Shown: positions 1 to 7,688 of the stretch, piece after piece
Layout of the letters: each line of letters opens with the position of its first letter
How positions within the stretch are numbered: position 1 is the first letter of the stretch
Made by a program: the position numbers and the translations under genes
Notes under the pieces: generated by a model
What the model was told of the DNA's origin: nothing
Databases searched by the model: none
The model's input: the letters and a program-made list of their open reading frames with translations, nothing else
Source: Bacteroidales bacterium UBA2559
GTDB taxonomy: Bacteria > Bacteroidota > Bacteroidia > Bacteroidales > Bacteroidaceae
Length of the DNA stretch: 12,751 bases
Assembly (NCBI GenBank): GCA_002340405.1
Contig: DDLZ01000100.1
Location: 13,987 to 26,737, forward strand
Direction of reading: 5' to 3'

Positions 1-3000
1 GCCATGGATCTGTTTGAGGAGCTTTGGTTTGGATATGACACACTTGGACTGGTGCCCGATATGTCGGCTTTGGCCGATGAGTCCGCGGCGTTAGAACTAA
101 TAGAGTTCGTTCAGAAGCACTACGCCAGCTTCCTTACTCCCGATGATTACGACCGCATGGATTCGCTTCTGGCCGTTCCCGGTTTTGTGGAGAGTAGGAT
201 TGAGGCGGTCAAACGCTCCCTGCAGATGTTGAGCGGCAGTTTTACGGCTAAGACCATTCCGTATGACCCCTTAAACCTTTTCGGAGATGTTCTGCTCGGT
301 CTGTTAGACGGCGGCTCCGGCAGCGCTTCAAGCGGTGTTTCCGGTGGCACTTCCGATGACGGCAGTGCTGCTGATGGTTCTTCCGGTGGTTTTCGTCTGG
401 TTGACGGACATATAATGCATAAAACAGAGCCGGTTGGGATATTGCTGTTTGAATCGCCTTTCGGCGAGAGCGAATCGGGGCAAAATGCCGATATTATCTC
501 CCTTATTGACATTACCGGAGCCAAAGTGGCTGTCGAGACGGGTATAAAGGTCTCTTCCGTAGGCGCTCCCGTGATTGCCGTTACCAATGCCGACAGAATA
601 AAGAGGGATAGCATAATGGTAATGTCCCTTGCCGTGATAGGGATACTTTTTGTGTTGTGGCTCTCATTCCGGCGCTTGGATTACATCTTATGGATTGCGG
701 CAACGCTCCTGTTCGGTGCGGTGTTCTCATTGGGGCTGATAGGCTTAATCAAGGATTCACTCTCAGTGATAGTTATCGGAATGGGGTCGGTTATAGTGGG
801 CATTGCCGCCAATTATCCGCTCCATTTTCTCCATTCGCTGAGCGACACGGCCGATAACCGCAGCTCGCTCAAAGAGATGTCGCTTCCTCTGCTGGTGGGC
901 AATATAACCACGGTGAGCGCCTTTCTCTGCCTGATTTTTCTCAAGGCCGAAGCTATGCATGACCTGGCGCTCTTCGGGGCGTTTATGCTGCTGGGCGCCA
1001 TAATATTTTCGCTGGTCTTCCTGCCGGTTTTCGCTCGTCCGGCAAAACGGTCGGCGGTAGACGCATCGGACGGTGAAGAATCTGCCTTATCTTATGGCAG
1101 GCGTATCGGCAAAATTTTGTCTCCCTTGGTCATTATTATAACCGTTGCGATGCTGATATGGGGTGAAGGCAGCAGTTTCGATGCAGACCTGAACAATATA
1201 AATTACATGACCCGGCAGCAGCGAGATGATATGGAGCTTATTGCAGGCAGTATGGAGAATATCGGTACGGGCAGTCTGACCGTACTTTCCGAAATGCTCC
1301 GGCCCGACTCCGATAAGGCGGTTCTTCAGGAACGCTGGGTGAACTTTTGGCAGGATCACCGGGAGACGATAAATGAGCTTGAAGAGCAATCCCGTTTGGC
1401 AGGATTCTCTGAGGGCGCTTTTGAACCTTTCATGAGCTCTGTGCGCTCGGTCCCCGATATTGTTTCATCGGACGATGTGGCTCCGGTCAGCATGAGTAGT
1501 GTAATGGCGATGCTTGTCGAATCCCTCTCGGAGGATTTCAATCTGATTCTTTTTCTGTGCGGATTCATTGTCTTTGCTTTCCTCTGGATCTCGTTCGGAA
1601 GTCTGGAGCTGGCGCTGATCGCATTCCTGCCTCTGGCAATAAGCTGGGTATGGATTTTGTCCATAATGGAGCTGATAGGTATAAAATTCAATATAGTAAG
1701 TATTATTCTGGCCACATTCATATTCGGTCAGGGCGATGATTATACCATTTTCATAACCGAGGGCGTTATGCATGAGTACACCTACGGCCGTCGCACGCTG
1801 AAAGTACGCCGCAGGAGTGTTTTGGTTTCGGCCGTGATAATGTTTATAGGAATAGGCTCGTTAATATTGGCACGTCACCCTGCTATGCGGTCTCTTGGTG
1901 AGATAACCATACTGGGTATGTTTGTGGTGGTGGTTATGGCCCATTTCCTGCCCGAATGGTTATTTGGACTGCTTACCATGAAGAGAGGCCGTCTAAGAGA
2001 GATGCCTGTGACTCTGTTGCGTTTCGGCCGGACGGTTTGCGCTTTTTCGTTTCTGATACTCTCGGTTATGGTTGTAACTCCCATAGCTTTTCTGCTCTTC
2101 CTCGGACGCAGGAGAGAGTGGAAGGAACGATGGCTGCACGGAGTGATTTACCGGTTTTCCAACTTTGTGATACGCCGCGTGCCCGGAGTATCTTTCACGC
2201 TGGATAACGGCGTGGGTGAGACATTTGACCGTCCTGCGGTAATGATCAGCAATCACCAGTCGCATTTGGACCTTATGTGTCTGCTAATGCTTACCCCAAA
2301 AATAGTTGTCATAACCAATGAATGGGCTTGGCGTAACCCCATTTACGGTGCGCTTATACGCCGTGCCGAATATGTTCCTGCAGCCGAAGGCATTGAGAAC
2401 TATATGCCGCAGTTGCGCAGCCTTGTTGAGCGCGGCTACTCCATACTTGTCTTTCCCGAAGGTACCCGTTCCGAGGACAGCCGTATTCAGAGGTTTCATA
2501 AAGGAGCTTTTCATCTGGCCGAAACTATGGGGCTGGACCTGCTGCCGGTATGTCTTCACGGAGTGGGGCATGTGCTGCCTAAAAGGGAGCTGATGCTCAG
2601 ACCCGGCCGTATAACGGTTACTGTAGGCCGCAGAGTTTTGCCCGACGACACCTCTTTTGGAGCTGCATCGCGTGAACGCACCCGTGCATTCAACCGTTTT
2701 TACAGGGAGTGGTATGCCGAATTATCACGTAAACTTGAGGATGCCGCATACTGGATGCCGTTGGTTAGACACCAGTACCGTTACAAGGGAGTTGAGGCGC
2801 AACGTCTCTGCCGCCGTACATTCCGTGAAATGGACAGGTGGCGTGAGGTTGTGGAGAGTATATCAAAAGAGAGTGAATACTATGTGATGAGTGAAACGGG
2901 GCAGGGTGAACGCGCCCTGCTGACCGCTCTTCTGCATCCTGAAATCCGGATAAAGGCAGTTATGAATAATCCGGAACTGTATGATGTTGCCCGTAACAAT

Positions 3001-3048
3001 CCGGCTGTTCCCTCAAATCTGACATTTGAACTTATGGAAAATGGATAG
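1..3048 (+). CDS. MMPL-family exporter fused to PlsC-type acyltransferase and a methyltransferase-like tail (5' partial)
   Basis: Probable inner-membrane lipid or polyene exporter with a cytoplasmic acyltransferase. The frame is open to base 1, and the first ATG (base 4) falls inside what should be the first periplasmic loop, so TM1 and the true start lie upstream. Counting residues from that ATG, hydrophobic segments occur near 203-222, 226-247, 253-274, 296-314, 320-343 and 371-387, then, after a second loop, near 512-532, 536-558, 562-584, 606-624 and 632-656. This is the RND/MMPL pattern minus TM1. A further helix (675-699) leads into the acyltransferase, which has the HX4D catalytic motif (H751, D756), FPEGTR (817-822) and PVCLHG (849-853 region). 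Residues 955-1014 resemble the start of a class I SAM methyltransferase fold but stop early. Residues 102-129 are a Gly/Ser-rich insert. Three-part fusions of this kind are known in Bacteroidota. The substrate is unknown. The end overlaps the next gene by 8 bases. Confidence 0.9.
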   Translation, partial: AMDLFEELWFGYDTLGLVPDMSALADESAALELIEFVQKHYASFLTPDDYDRMDSLLAVPGFVESRIEAVKRSLQMLSGSFTAKTIPYDPLNLFGDVLLGLLDGGSGSASSGVSGGTSDDGSAADGSSGGFRLVDGHIMHKTEPVGILLFESPFGESESGQNADIISLIDITGAKVAVETGIKVSSVGAPVIAVTNADRIKRDSIMVMSLAVIGILFVLWLSFRRLDYILWIAATLLFGAVFSLGLIGLIKDSLSVIVIGMGSVIVGIAANYPLHFLHSLSDTADNRSSLKEMSLPLLVGNITTVSAFLCLIFLKAEAMHDLALFGAFMLLGAIIFSLVFLPVFARPAKRSAVDASDGEESALSYGRRIGKILSPLVIIITVAMLIWGEGSSFDADLNNINYMTRQQRDDMELIAGSMENIGTGSLTVLSEMLRPDSDKAVLQERWVNFWQDHRETINELEEQSRLAGFSEGAFEPFMSSVRSVPDIVSSDDVAPVSMSSVMAMLVESLSEDFNLILFLCGFIVFAFLWISFGSLELALIAFLPLAISWVWILSIMELIGIKFNIVSIILATFIFGQGDDYTIFITEGVMHEYTYGRRTLKVRRRSVLVSAVIMFIGIGSLILARHPAMRSLGEITILGMFVVVVMAHFLPEWLFGLLTMKRGRLREMPVTLLRFGRTVCAFSFLILSVMVVTPIAFLLFLGRRREWKERWLHGVIYRFSNFVIRRVPGVSFTLDNGVGETFDRPAVMISNHQSHLDLMCLLMLTPKIVVITNEWAWRNPIYGALIRRAEYVPAAEGIENYMPQLRSLVERGYSILVFPEGTRSEDSRIQRFHKGAFHLAETMGLDLLPVCLHGVGHVLPKRELMLRPGRITVTVGRRVLPDDTSFGAASRERTRAFNRFYREWYAELSRKLEDAAYWMPLVRHQYRYKGVEAQRLCRRTFREMDRWREVVESISKESEYYVMSETGQGERALLTALLHPEIRIKAVMNNPELYDVARNNPAVPSNLTFELMENG

Positions 3049-4546
3049 GAAGTGTGTAATAATAGGAGCCGGACTCGGAGGCCTCTCGTGCGGAGCCATT
3101 CTGGCACGGCACGGTTTTGAAGTGACCGTTCTGGAACAGGAGCGTAAGGTAGGGGGCTGTTTGCAGACCTTTGTCCGTGAGGGTGTTAAATTTGAGACGG
3201 GCATGCATTTTATAGGCAGCGCCGCCCGGGGAGAGATTCTTGACACCATGCTCAGATTTATTGGGATAAGGGATGGTCTGGTTCTTCATGCACTGGATCG
3301 CGACTGTTATGATATTATAAACTATAAGGGGCAGGATTTCCCGTTCCGCAACGGGCGTGAGGCCTTTGTGGAGGGACTGTCACAATATTTTCCCGGTTCA
3401 AGGGATTCTCTTGCCGCCTATATTGAGACGGTTTACAGGGTATCGGATGCCTTGTCGGTCGAGAGTTTCAACCCCGAACGCGGACTTGATGCACATGATT
3501 CGGAGTGGCACAGACGCAGTGTCAACTCCGTTATTGACGAACTTATAGAGGAGAGGGATTTGAGAGAGGTGCTGGTGGGTAATCAGCCGCTATACGCAGG
3601 CGTAAGGGGCTCTACGCCTTTTGCCCTCCACGCTTTTACTACCTCATTCTACAACCGCAGCGCATGGCGTATAGAAGGCGGCAGCGACCGTATAGCCGCT
3701 CTGTTGGAAAAATGCATAATAGACGCCGGCGGAGAGGTGATGACCCGATGCAGGGCTGTTGAAATAGTATGCAATGAGACTCGCGCTACGGGAGTAAAGT
3801 ATATCTGCGGCGGTGTTTCGCAGACAATAGAGGCTGACACGGTAATATCGACTGCACATCCCTCAATTTCAATCGGGATGGTCAAATCACCGCTTCTAAG
3901 ACCGGTTTTCAGAAAAAGAATAGAGGATATGCCCGATACGATAGGGGTTTTTGAGCTATATTTGAAGTTTAAACAGGGAAAAGTCCCGTACATGAACTCC
4001 AATCGCTTTGTTTACAGAGGCGGAACAGTCTGGGATTCGGAATATTATACCAACAGCAACTGGCCGTTAAGTTTTTTATATATGCACCAGTATCCGCAGT
4101 TTGATGCTAATTACGCCGATGCCGGTGTGATTTTGGCATATATGCGCATGGATGAGCTCTCCCGCTGGAGTGACACGGTCACAGGACGGCGCGGTAAGGA
4201 GTATGAGGAGTTCAAGAGGGTTAAGGCCGCGACTCTGATTGAGGCGGCATCGGACTGCTTGCCGGAACTTAAAGATGGTCTGGAACGTTACTGGACGTCA
4301 ACTCCGCTTACATACAGGGATTATACCGGTACGCGGAACGGAAGCTTGTACGGTATTGCAAAGGATGTTAAGCTGGGGGCTGCAGGAAGGGTCTCTTTCC
4401 GTACGCGTGTGCCGAATCTGTTCCTGGCCGGTCAGTCTGTTAACTCGCATGGGATATTGGGAGTCCTTATGGGCAGTTTTGTGGTGTGTGATAATCTGTT
4501 GGGAAGTGGAGTAATGTATGAGGGAATAAGGAGTTCCATACTGTAA
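3041..4546 (+). CDS. FAD-dependent oxidoreductase, phytoene desaturase/retinol saturase type (copy 1)
   Basis: A predicted flavoprotein of 501 residues that would oxidise, reduce or isomerise double bonds in a long hydrophobic substrate. The N-terminus is a dinucleotide-binding Rossmann fold: VIIGAGLGG (residues 6-14), then E32 at the end of strand 2, where the adenosine ribose of FAD is normally bound, then KVGG (36-39). The C-terminus carries the family's second FAD-contact region, NLFLAGQSVNSHG (459-471), followed by a Gly-rich helix. Length fits CrtI, CrtISO and retinol saturase proteins. I chose the ATG at 3041 because the upstream TTG at 3026 adds five residues before the strand that opens the fold. 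The gene begins inside the end of the exporter gene and ends 7 bases before a paralogue, suggesting co-translation. Whether it acts as desaturase, saturase or isomerase cannot be told from sequence. Carotenoid synthesis specifically is not supported, since no phytoene synthase is nearby. Confidence 0.9.
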   Translation: MDRKCVIIGAGLGGLSCGAILARHGFEVTVLEQERKVGGCLQTFVREGVKFETGMHFIGSAARGEILDTMLRFIGIRDGLVLHALDRDCYDIINYKGQDFPFRNGREAFVEGLSQYFPGSRDSLAAYIETVYRVSDALSVESFNPERGLDAHDSEWHRRSVNSVIDELIEERDLREVLVGNQPLYAGVRGSTPFALHAFTTSFYNRSAWRIEGGSDRIAALLEKCIIDAGGEVMTRCRAVEIVCNETRATGVKYICGGVSQTIEADTVISTAHPSISIGMVKSPLLRPVFRKRIEDMPDTIGVFELYLKFKQGKVPYMNSNRFVYRGGTVWDSEYYTNSNWPLSFLYMHQYPQFDANYADAGVILAYMRMDELSRWSDTVTGRRGKEYEEFKRVKAATLIEAASDCLPELKDGLERYWTSTPLTYRDYTGTRNGSLYGIAKDVKLGAAGRVSFRTRVPNLFLAGQSVNSHGILGVLMGSFVVCDNLLGSGVMYEGIRSSIL

Positions 4547-4553
4547 GTTGAAT

Positions 4554-6068
4554 ATGGAAGTATTGGTGATTGGCGCCGGTTTGGGCGGACTGTTTTGCGG
4601 GGCGCTTCTCTCAAAGGAGGGCTACAGGGTAACCGTTCTGGAAAAGAATGCCGGAATAGGCGGCGGATTGCAGAATTTCGTTCGTAAAGGTGAAATGTAC
4701 GAGACAGGAATGCATGTGGCCGGAGGCTTTCATGAGAACGGCTCGCTTAAAAGGATATGTTGTTATCTGGGTATCATGGATAGGTTGGATATACGTTTCT
4801 CAGACCTAATGTCAAGTCTGACATATCTTGATACGGATCGTACTTTTAATATACCTTCGGGCCGCGACAGGTTCACCGCATATCTTATTTCGCTCTTTCC
4901 CCATGAGGAAGAGAATATAAAGCGATATGTTGATGCACTTTTCAGGCTCTCCGAAGAGGACCGCCTCTTCTATATGAAAAGCGGGCAGAACAGCTTCTTT
5001 GATCACTCCGAGGAGTTTACAATGCCGGCCGACAAGTTCATAGCTTCATACATAGACAGTCCGGAGCTGAGATCGCTTTTGGCATTCGTCAATCCCCTCT
5101 ATGCAGGCGTAGCAGGCCATTCTCCGGCATATCTGCATGCAATGATTTCGGTTATGTTCATTGATAAACCCTGCTGTTTTGTCAAGGGCAGCAGCCAATT
5201 GGCCGATGCTCTTGCTTCGGTTATAACAGAGGCGGGAGGCAGCGTTATTACAAGTTCTGCGGTGACGAGAACAGTGGTCCGCAACCGAAGGGTGGAGTCA
5301 GTATATGACTCAAACGGCAAAGAATACAAGGCTGATGTATATATATCGGCCATTCATCCCTGTACTCTGCTCGATACGATCGAGGGTAGGGCTTTCACTC
5401 CATTCTATAAAAAGCGGCTGCGCAACATTCCCTCTACCGTATCGGCCTTTAAGGTATATGCCAAACTGAAAAAAGGTCATCTGCCATATGCGGAGCATCC
5501 CGTCAATATTATAGACAGTAAGAAAAATACATGGAAGATGAGCAGATATCGTCTTGAGGATTGGCCGCACGGGATAAGCTGTTTTCTAGCACCGTCAAGC
5601 GACGGCAAATGGGCCACACATATTACTATACTCTCCCTTATGGATTGGAAGGAGGTTTCCCGATGGAAAAATACCCGTACAGGCAATCGCGGAGATGAAT
5701 ATGAGATTTGGAAGAGGTCGCGTATGGAAAAGGTCATTGAAATGGCAGAAAAAGCCTTTCCTAATCTCAGAGATTCAATTGAGGACTGTTTTGCGGCATC
5801 TCCGCTCACATTCCGTGATCACCTGGGAACAAAGGAGGGTTCCATATACGGTTATTTCAAGGATAGTGAGAATCTAATATACTCGCAACTGTCCATACGT
5901 ACCAAAATAGAGAATCTGCTTTTAACCGGTCAGAACGTAAATATGCACGGAATGGGCGGAGTGGCCATGACGGCAATTGAGACGGCCGAGATATTGGTGG
6001 GCAAGGATGTTATTGTGAATAAAATAAATTTGTATGAAAACATTCAAACTGAAGCTAATTTACCCTAA
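4554..6068 (+). CDS. FAD-dependent oxidoreductase, phytoene desaturase/retinol saturase type (copy 2)
   Basis: A predicted 504-residue flavoprotein, clearly paralogous to the gene just upstream. Shared features are the GAGLGG motif (residues 7-12), a following LEKNAGIGGG stretch (about 30-39), ETGMH shortly after, a central NPLYAGVAG segment matching NQPLYAGVRG in copy 1, and a C-terminal TGQNVNMHG motif equivalent to AGQSVNSHG. The two align over their whole length without large gaps but have diverged substantially, so this is an old duplication with probable division of labour: successive steps, different substrates, or a heterodimer. ATG 4554 is preferred; a TTG at 4548 would add two residues. 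The last 35 bases overlap the radical SAM gene in another frame, supporting one operon. All visible cofactor-binding motifs are intact, so neither copy looks like a decaying pseudogene. Confidence 0.9.
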   Translation: MEVLVIGAGLGGLFCGALLSKEGYRVTVLEKNAGIGGGLQNFVRKGEMYETGMHVAGGFHENGSLKRICCYLGIMDRLDIRFSDLMSSLTYLDTDRTFNIPSGRDRFTAYLISLFPHEEENIKRYVDALFRLSEEDRLFYMKSGQNSFFDHSEEFTMPADKFIASYIDSPELRSLLAFVNPLYAGVAGHSPAYLHAMISVMFIDKPCCFVKGSSQLADALASVITEAGGSVITSSAVTRTVVRNRRVESVYDSNGKEYKADVYISAIHPCTLLDTIEGRAFTPFYKKRLRNIPSTVSAFKVYAKLKKGHLPYAEHPVNIIDSKKNTWKMSRYRLEDWPHGISCFLAPSSDGKWATHITILSLMDWKEVSRWKNTRTGNRGDEYEIWKRSRMEKVIEMAEKAFPNLRDSIEDCFAASPLTFRDHLGTKEGSIYGYFKDSENLIYSQLSIRTKIENLLLTGQNVNMHGMGGVAMTAIETAEILVGKDVIVNKINLYENIQTEANLP

Positions 6069-7323
6069 ATGGGAAAAACTTAAGGGGCAGACAACATTTA
6101 ATCTGCCGCCCCATGGACCGGTGGCGTTTGCAGCCACTCTTCCCGAGTGGGTGGATGTCACTTTTACCGATGAGAATGTCGAGGAGATCAATTTTGATGA
6201 ACCCTGTGACGGCGTGGCTCTATCCATGATGCTCAGCACTCAGGTAAAGCGCGGGTGGGAGATAGCCGATGAATATCACCGCCGCGGTAAGCTTGTCATA
6301 GCGGGCGGCATATCAACCATGCTGCATGCCGAGGATATGGTCAACCATGTGGACAGCGTCTTCCTTGGTGAATCGGAGGGCCGTATGGAGCAGGTTATGG
6401 ATGACTGGGTAAACGGTAATCTGAAAAAGATCTATAACTATATGGGCAATCTGCCTCCGATTGAATTGGTCGGACCCTGCCGTCGCGACCTATATAAGCG
6501 TGAGCTCTACAATCATAAGGGTGTACAGATGGTGGATCTGTTTCATGCCAGCCGCGGCTGCCGTTTCAGTTGCTACCCTTGTGCGGTATCATATCTGGGA
6601 GGTCGCAAGTTCCGTCCACGCCCCATTGATAAAGTGGTAGAGGATATGGCCGGCATTGATAATAACCGTCTCTTCATAGTCGATAATTCACTGGCCCAGG
6701 ATAAGGAGTGGGAGAAGGAGTTGTTCCGCGCTATCGCTCCTCTTAAAAAGAAATGGATAAGTCACACCATCGAGGATGACCCCGAAGTGCTTGACCTGGC
6801 TGCCAAAGCCGGTGCCTGGTATGTCTATCAGGCAATCTATGACACATCGGATTATATAAAGGACCGTATAAAACGTTACCATGACCACGGTATAGGTGTG
6901 GAGGGGACAATCCTGTTGGGATTGGACAACCAGACCGAAGATGACATAAAGCGTTTGATAGATTTTCTGGGTGAGATAGACCTTGATCTGGCCGAGTTCA
7001 CCGTGCTGACCCCGTTCCCGCATACAAAGGTATATGATGACCTGTTGCGCCAGGGGCGTATATTCGATTTTGACTGGAACAATTACAATGCCGGTCAGGT
7101 GGTGTTCCAGCCCAAACATATGACGCCCGAGAGACTTCAGGAGCTTTATGACTATGCATGGGAGAGTTTCTATGCCAGTGAAAGTCAGGAGCAGAAGATG
7201 TTTCGTCTGTTCTGTAACGTGGCGGTAAGGGAGATGAATGACGGTACATTCCGTCCGCGCGACCGCAAGCTGGTCAACAAGTCATTTGGAAAGGATGTTG
7301 TAAGGAATATAAAAACGGCATAA
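6034..7323 (+). CDS. B12-binding-type radical SAM protein
   Basis: A 429-residue radical SAM enzyme. Residues 176-183 carry the iron-sulfur motif CX3CX2C (C176, C180, C183), which would hold the [4Fe-4S] cluster that cleaves S-adenosylmethionine. The core continues to about residue 330, with GTILLGLDNQTEDD (291-304) and a TPFPHT segment (326-331), both typical of the BchE/HpnJ-like branch. Residues 1 to about 140 resemble a cobalamin-binding domain: the alternating strand/helix run includes VIAGGISTMLHAEDM (88-102) and VDSVFLGESEG (106-116). The DxHxxG lower-ligand motif is absent, as in many members of this class, so B12 binding is likely rather than proven. Possible chemistry includes methylation at an unactivated carbon, ring formation or rearrangement. 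The start overlaps the upstream oxidoreductase by 35 bases and the next gene follows after 2 bases, so its substrate is probably the pathway lipid. Confidence 0.9.
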   Translation: MKTFKLKLIYPKWEKLKGQTTFNLPPHGPVAFAATLPEWVDVTFTDENVEEINFDEPCDGVALSMMLSTQVKRGWEIADEYHRRGKLVIAGGISTMLHAEDMVNHVDSVFLGESEGRMEQVMDDWVNGNLKKIYNYMGNLPPIELVGPCRRDLYKRELYNHKGVQMVDLFHASRGCRFSCYPCAVSYLGGRKFRPRPIDKVVEDMAGIDNNRLFIVDNSLAQDKEWEKELFRAIAPLKKKWISHTIEDDPEVLDLAAKAGAWYVYQAIYDTSDYIKDRIKRYHDHGIGVEGTILLGLDNQTEDDIKRLIDFLGEIDLDLAEFTVLTPFPHTKVYDDLLRQGRIFDFDWNNYNAGQVVFQPKHMTPERLQELYDYAWESFYASESQEQKMFRLFCNVAVREMNDGTFRPRDRKLVNKSFGKDVVRNIKTA

Positions 7324-7325
7324 CT

Positions 7326-7688
7326 ATGGAAGTATCATCGGACTATTATGACGAAAAATTTAATTTCAAAGGTGAATGGGATATGCCCTCTGTCTGCGGG
7401 CTTATGATCCGTAATGTGAAGGGAAAGACCTATATCATTGTGACTGAACTTTATCAGGAGAATCCGGGTACATCGGTAACCTATGCGGGCAGGAGTCTGG
7501 TTGAACAGATATGTGAAGCTAAAGGACTTGATGCTCAAAATGTTACATATATAGAATGTAACCCCGATACCAATTCCAAACTTTCGTTTTATGATGAGAA
7601 ATTTTTTCAGGTAGATTTTGATGCCGACCTTGAGCACCGCTATCGGCAGCTTGACAGGGCAGAGTTGATAAAAATAATGGGGCTTTGA
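7326..7688 (+). CDS. Conserved small protein of unknown function
   Basis: Encodes 120 residues with no signal peptide, membrane segment or catalytic motif I can assign. The middle, KTYIIVTELYQENPGTSVT (residues 34-52), is the most distinctive part. A TEL..NPGTS(V/I)T core is one I associate with small uncharacterised proteins in several bacterial phyla, but I know of no function for it. Three cysteines (24, 63, 78) do not form an obvious metal-binding spacing. The protein is acidic and looks like a compact alpha/beta fold. It starts 2 bases after the radical SAM stop codon, and its own TGA is directly followed by the ATG of the hydrolase. Such spacing argues that it is a genuine gene expressed with both neighbours. 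An accessory or chaperone role for the radical SAM enzyme is possible but only inferred from position. Confidence 0.8.
   Translation: MEVSSDYYDEKFNFKGEWDMPSVCGLMIRNVKGKTYIIVTELYQENPGTSVTYAGRSLVEQICEAKGLDAQNVTYIECNPDTNSKLSFYDEKFFQVDFDADLEHRYRQLDRAELIKIMGL

Noticed and set aside
147..614. Long minus-strand frames opposite real genes, such as 147-614, 1356-1721, 5477-5809, 6688-7119 and 11676-12098.
   Set aside because: They lie opposite well-supported coding regions, are Pro/Ser/Arg-rich or Cys/Tyr-rich in the manner of antisense shadows, and show no domain.
3026..3040. TTG start five codons upstream of the first oxidoreductase ATG.
   Set aside because: The ATG at 3041 sits directly before the Rossmann strand and gives the normal family N-terminus. 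The same argument favours ATG 4554 over TTG 4548 for the second copy.
3041..6068. Carotenoid biosynthesis as the role of the twin CrtI-like enzymes.
   Set aside because: There is no phytoene synthase or cyclase in the window, and the proteins fit the broader retinol saturase/CrtISO-like group equally well.
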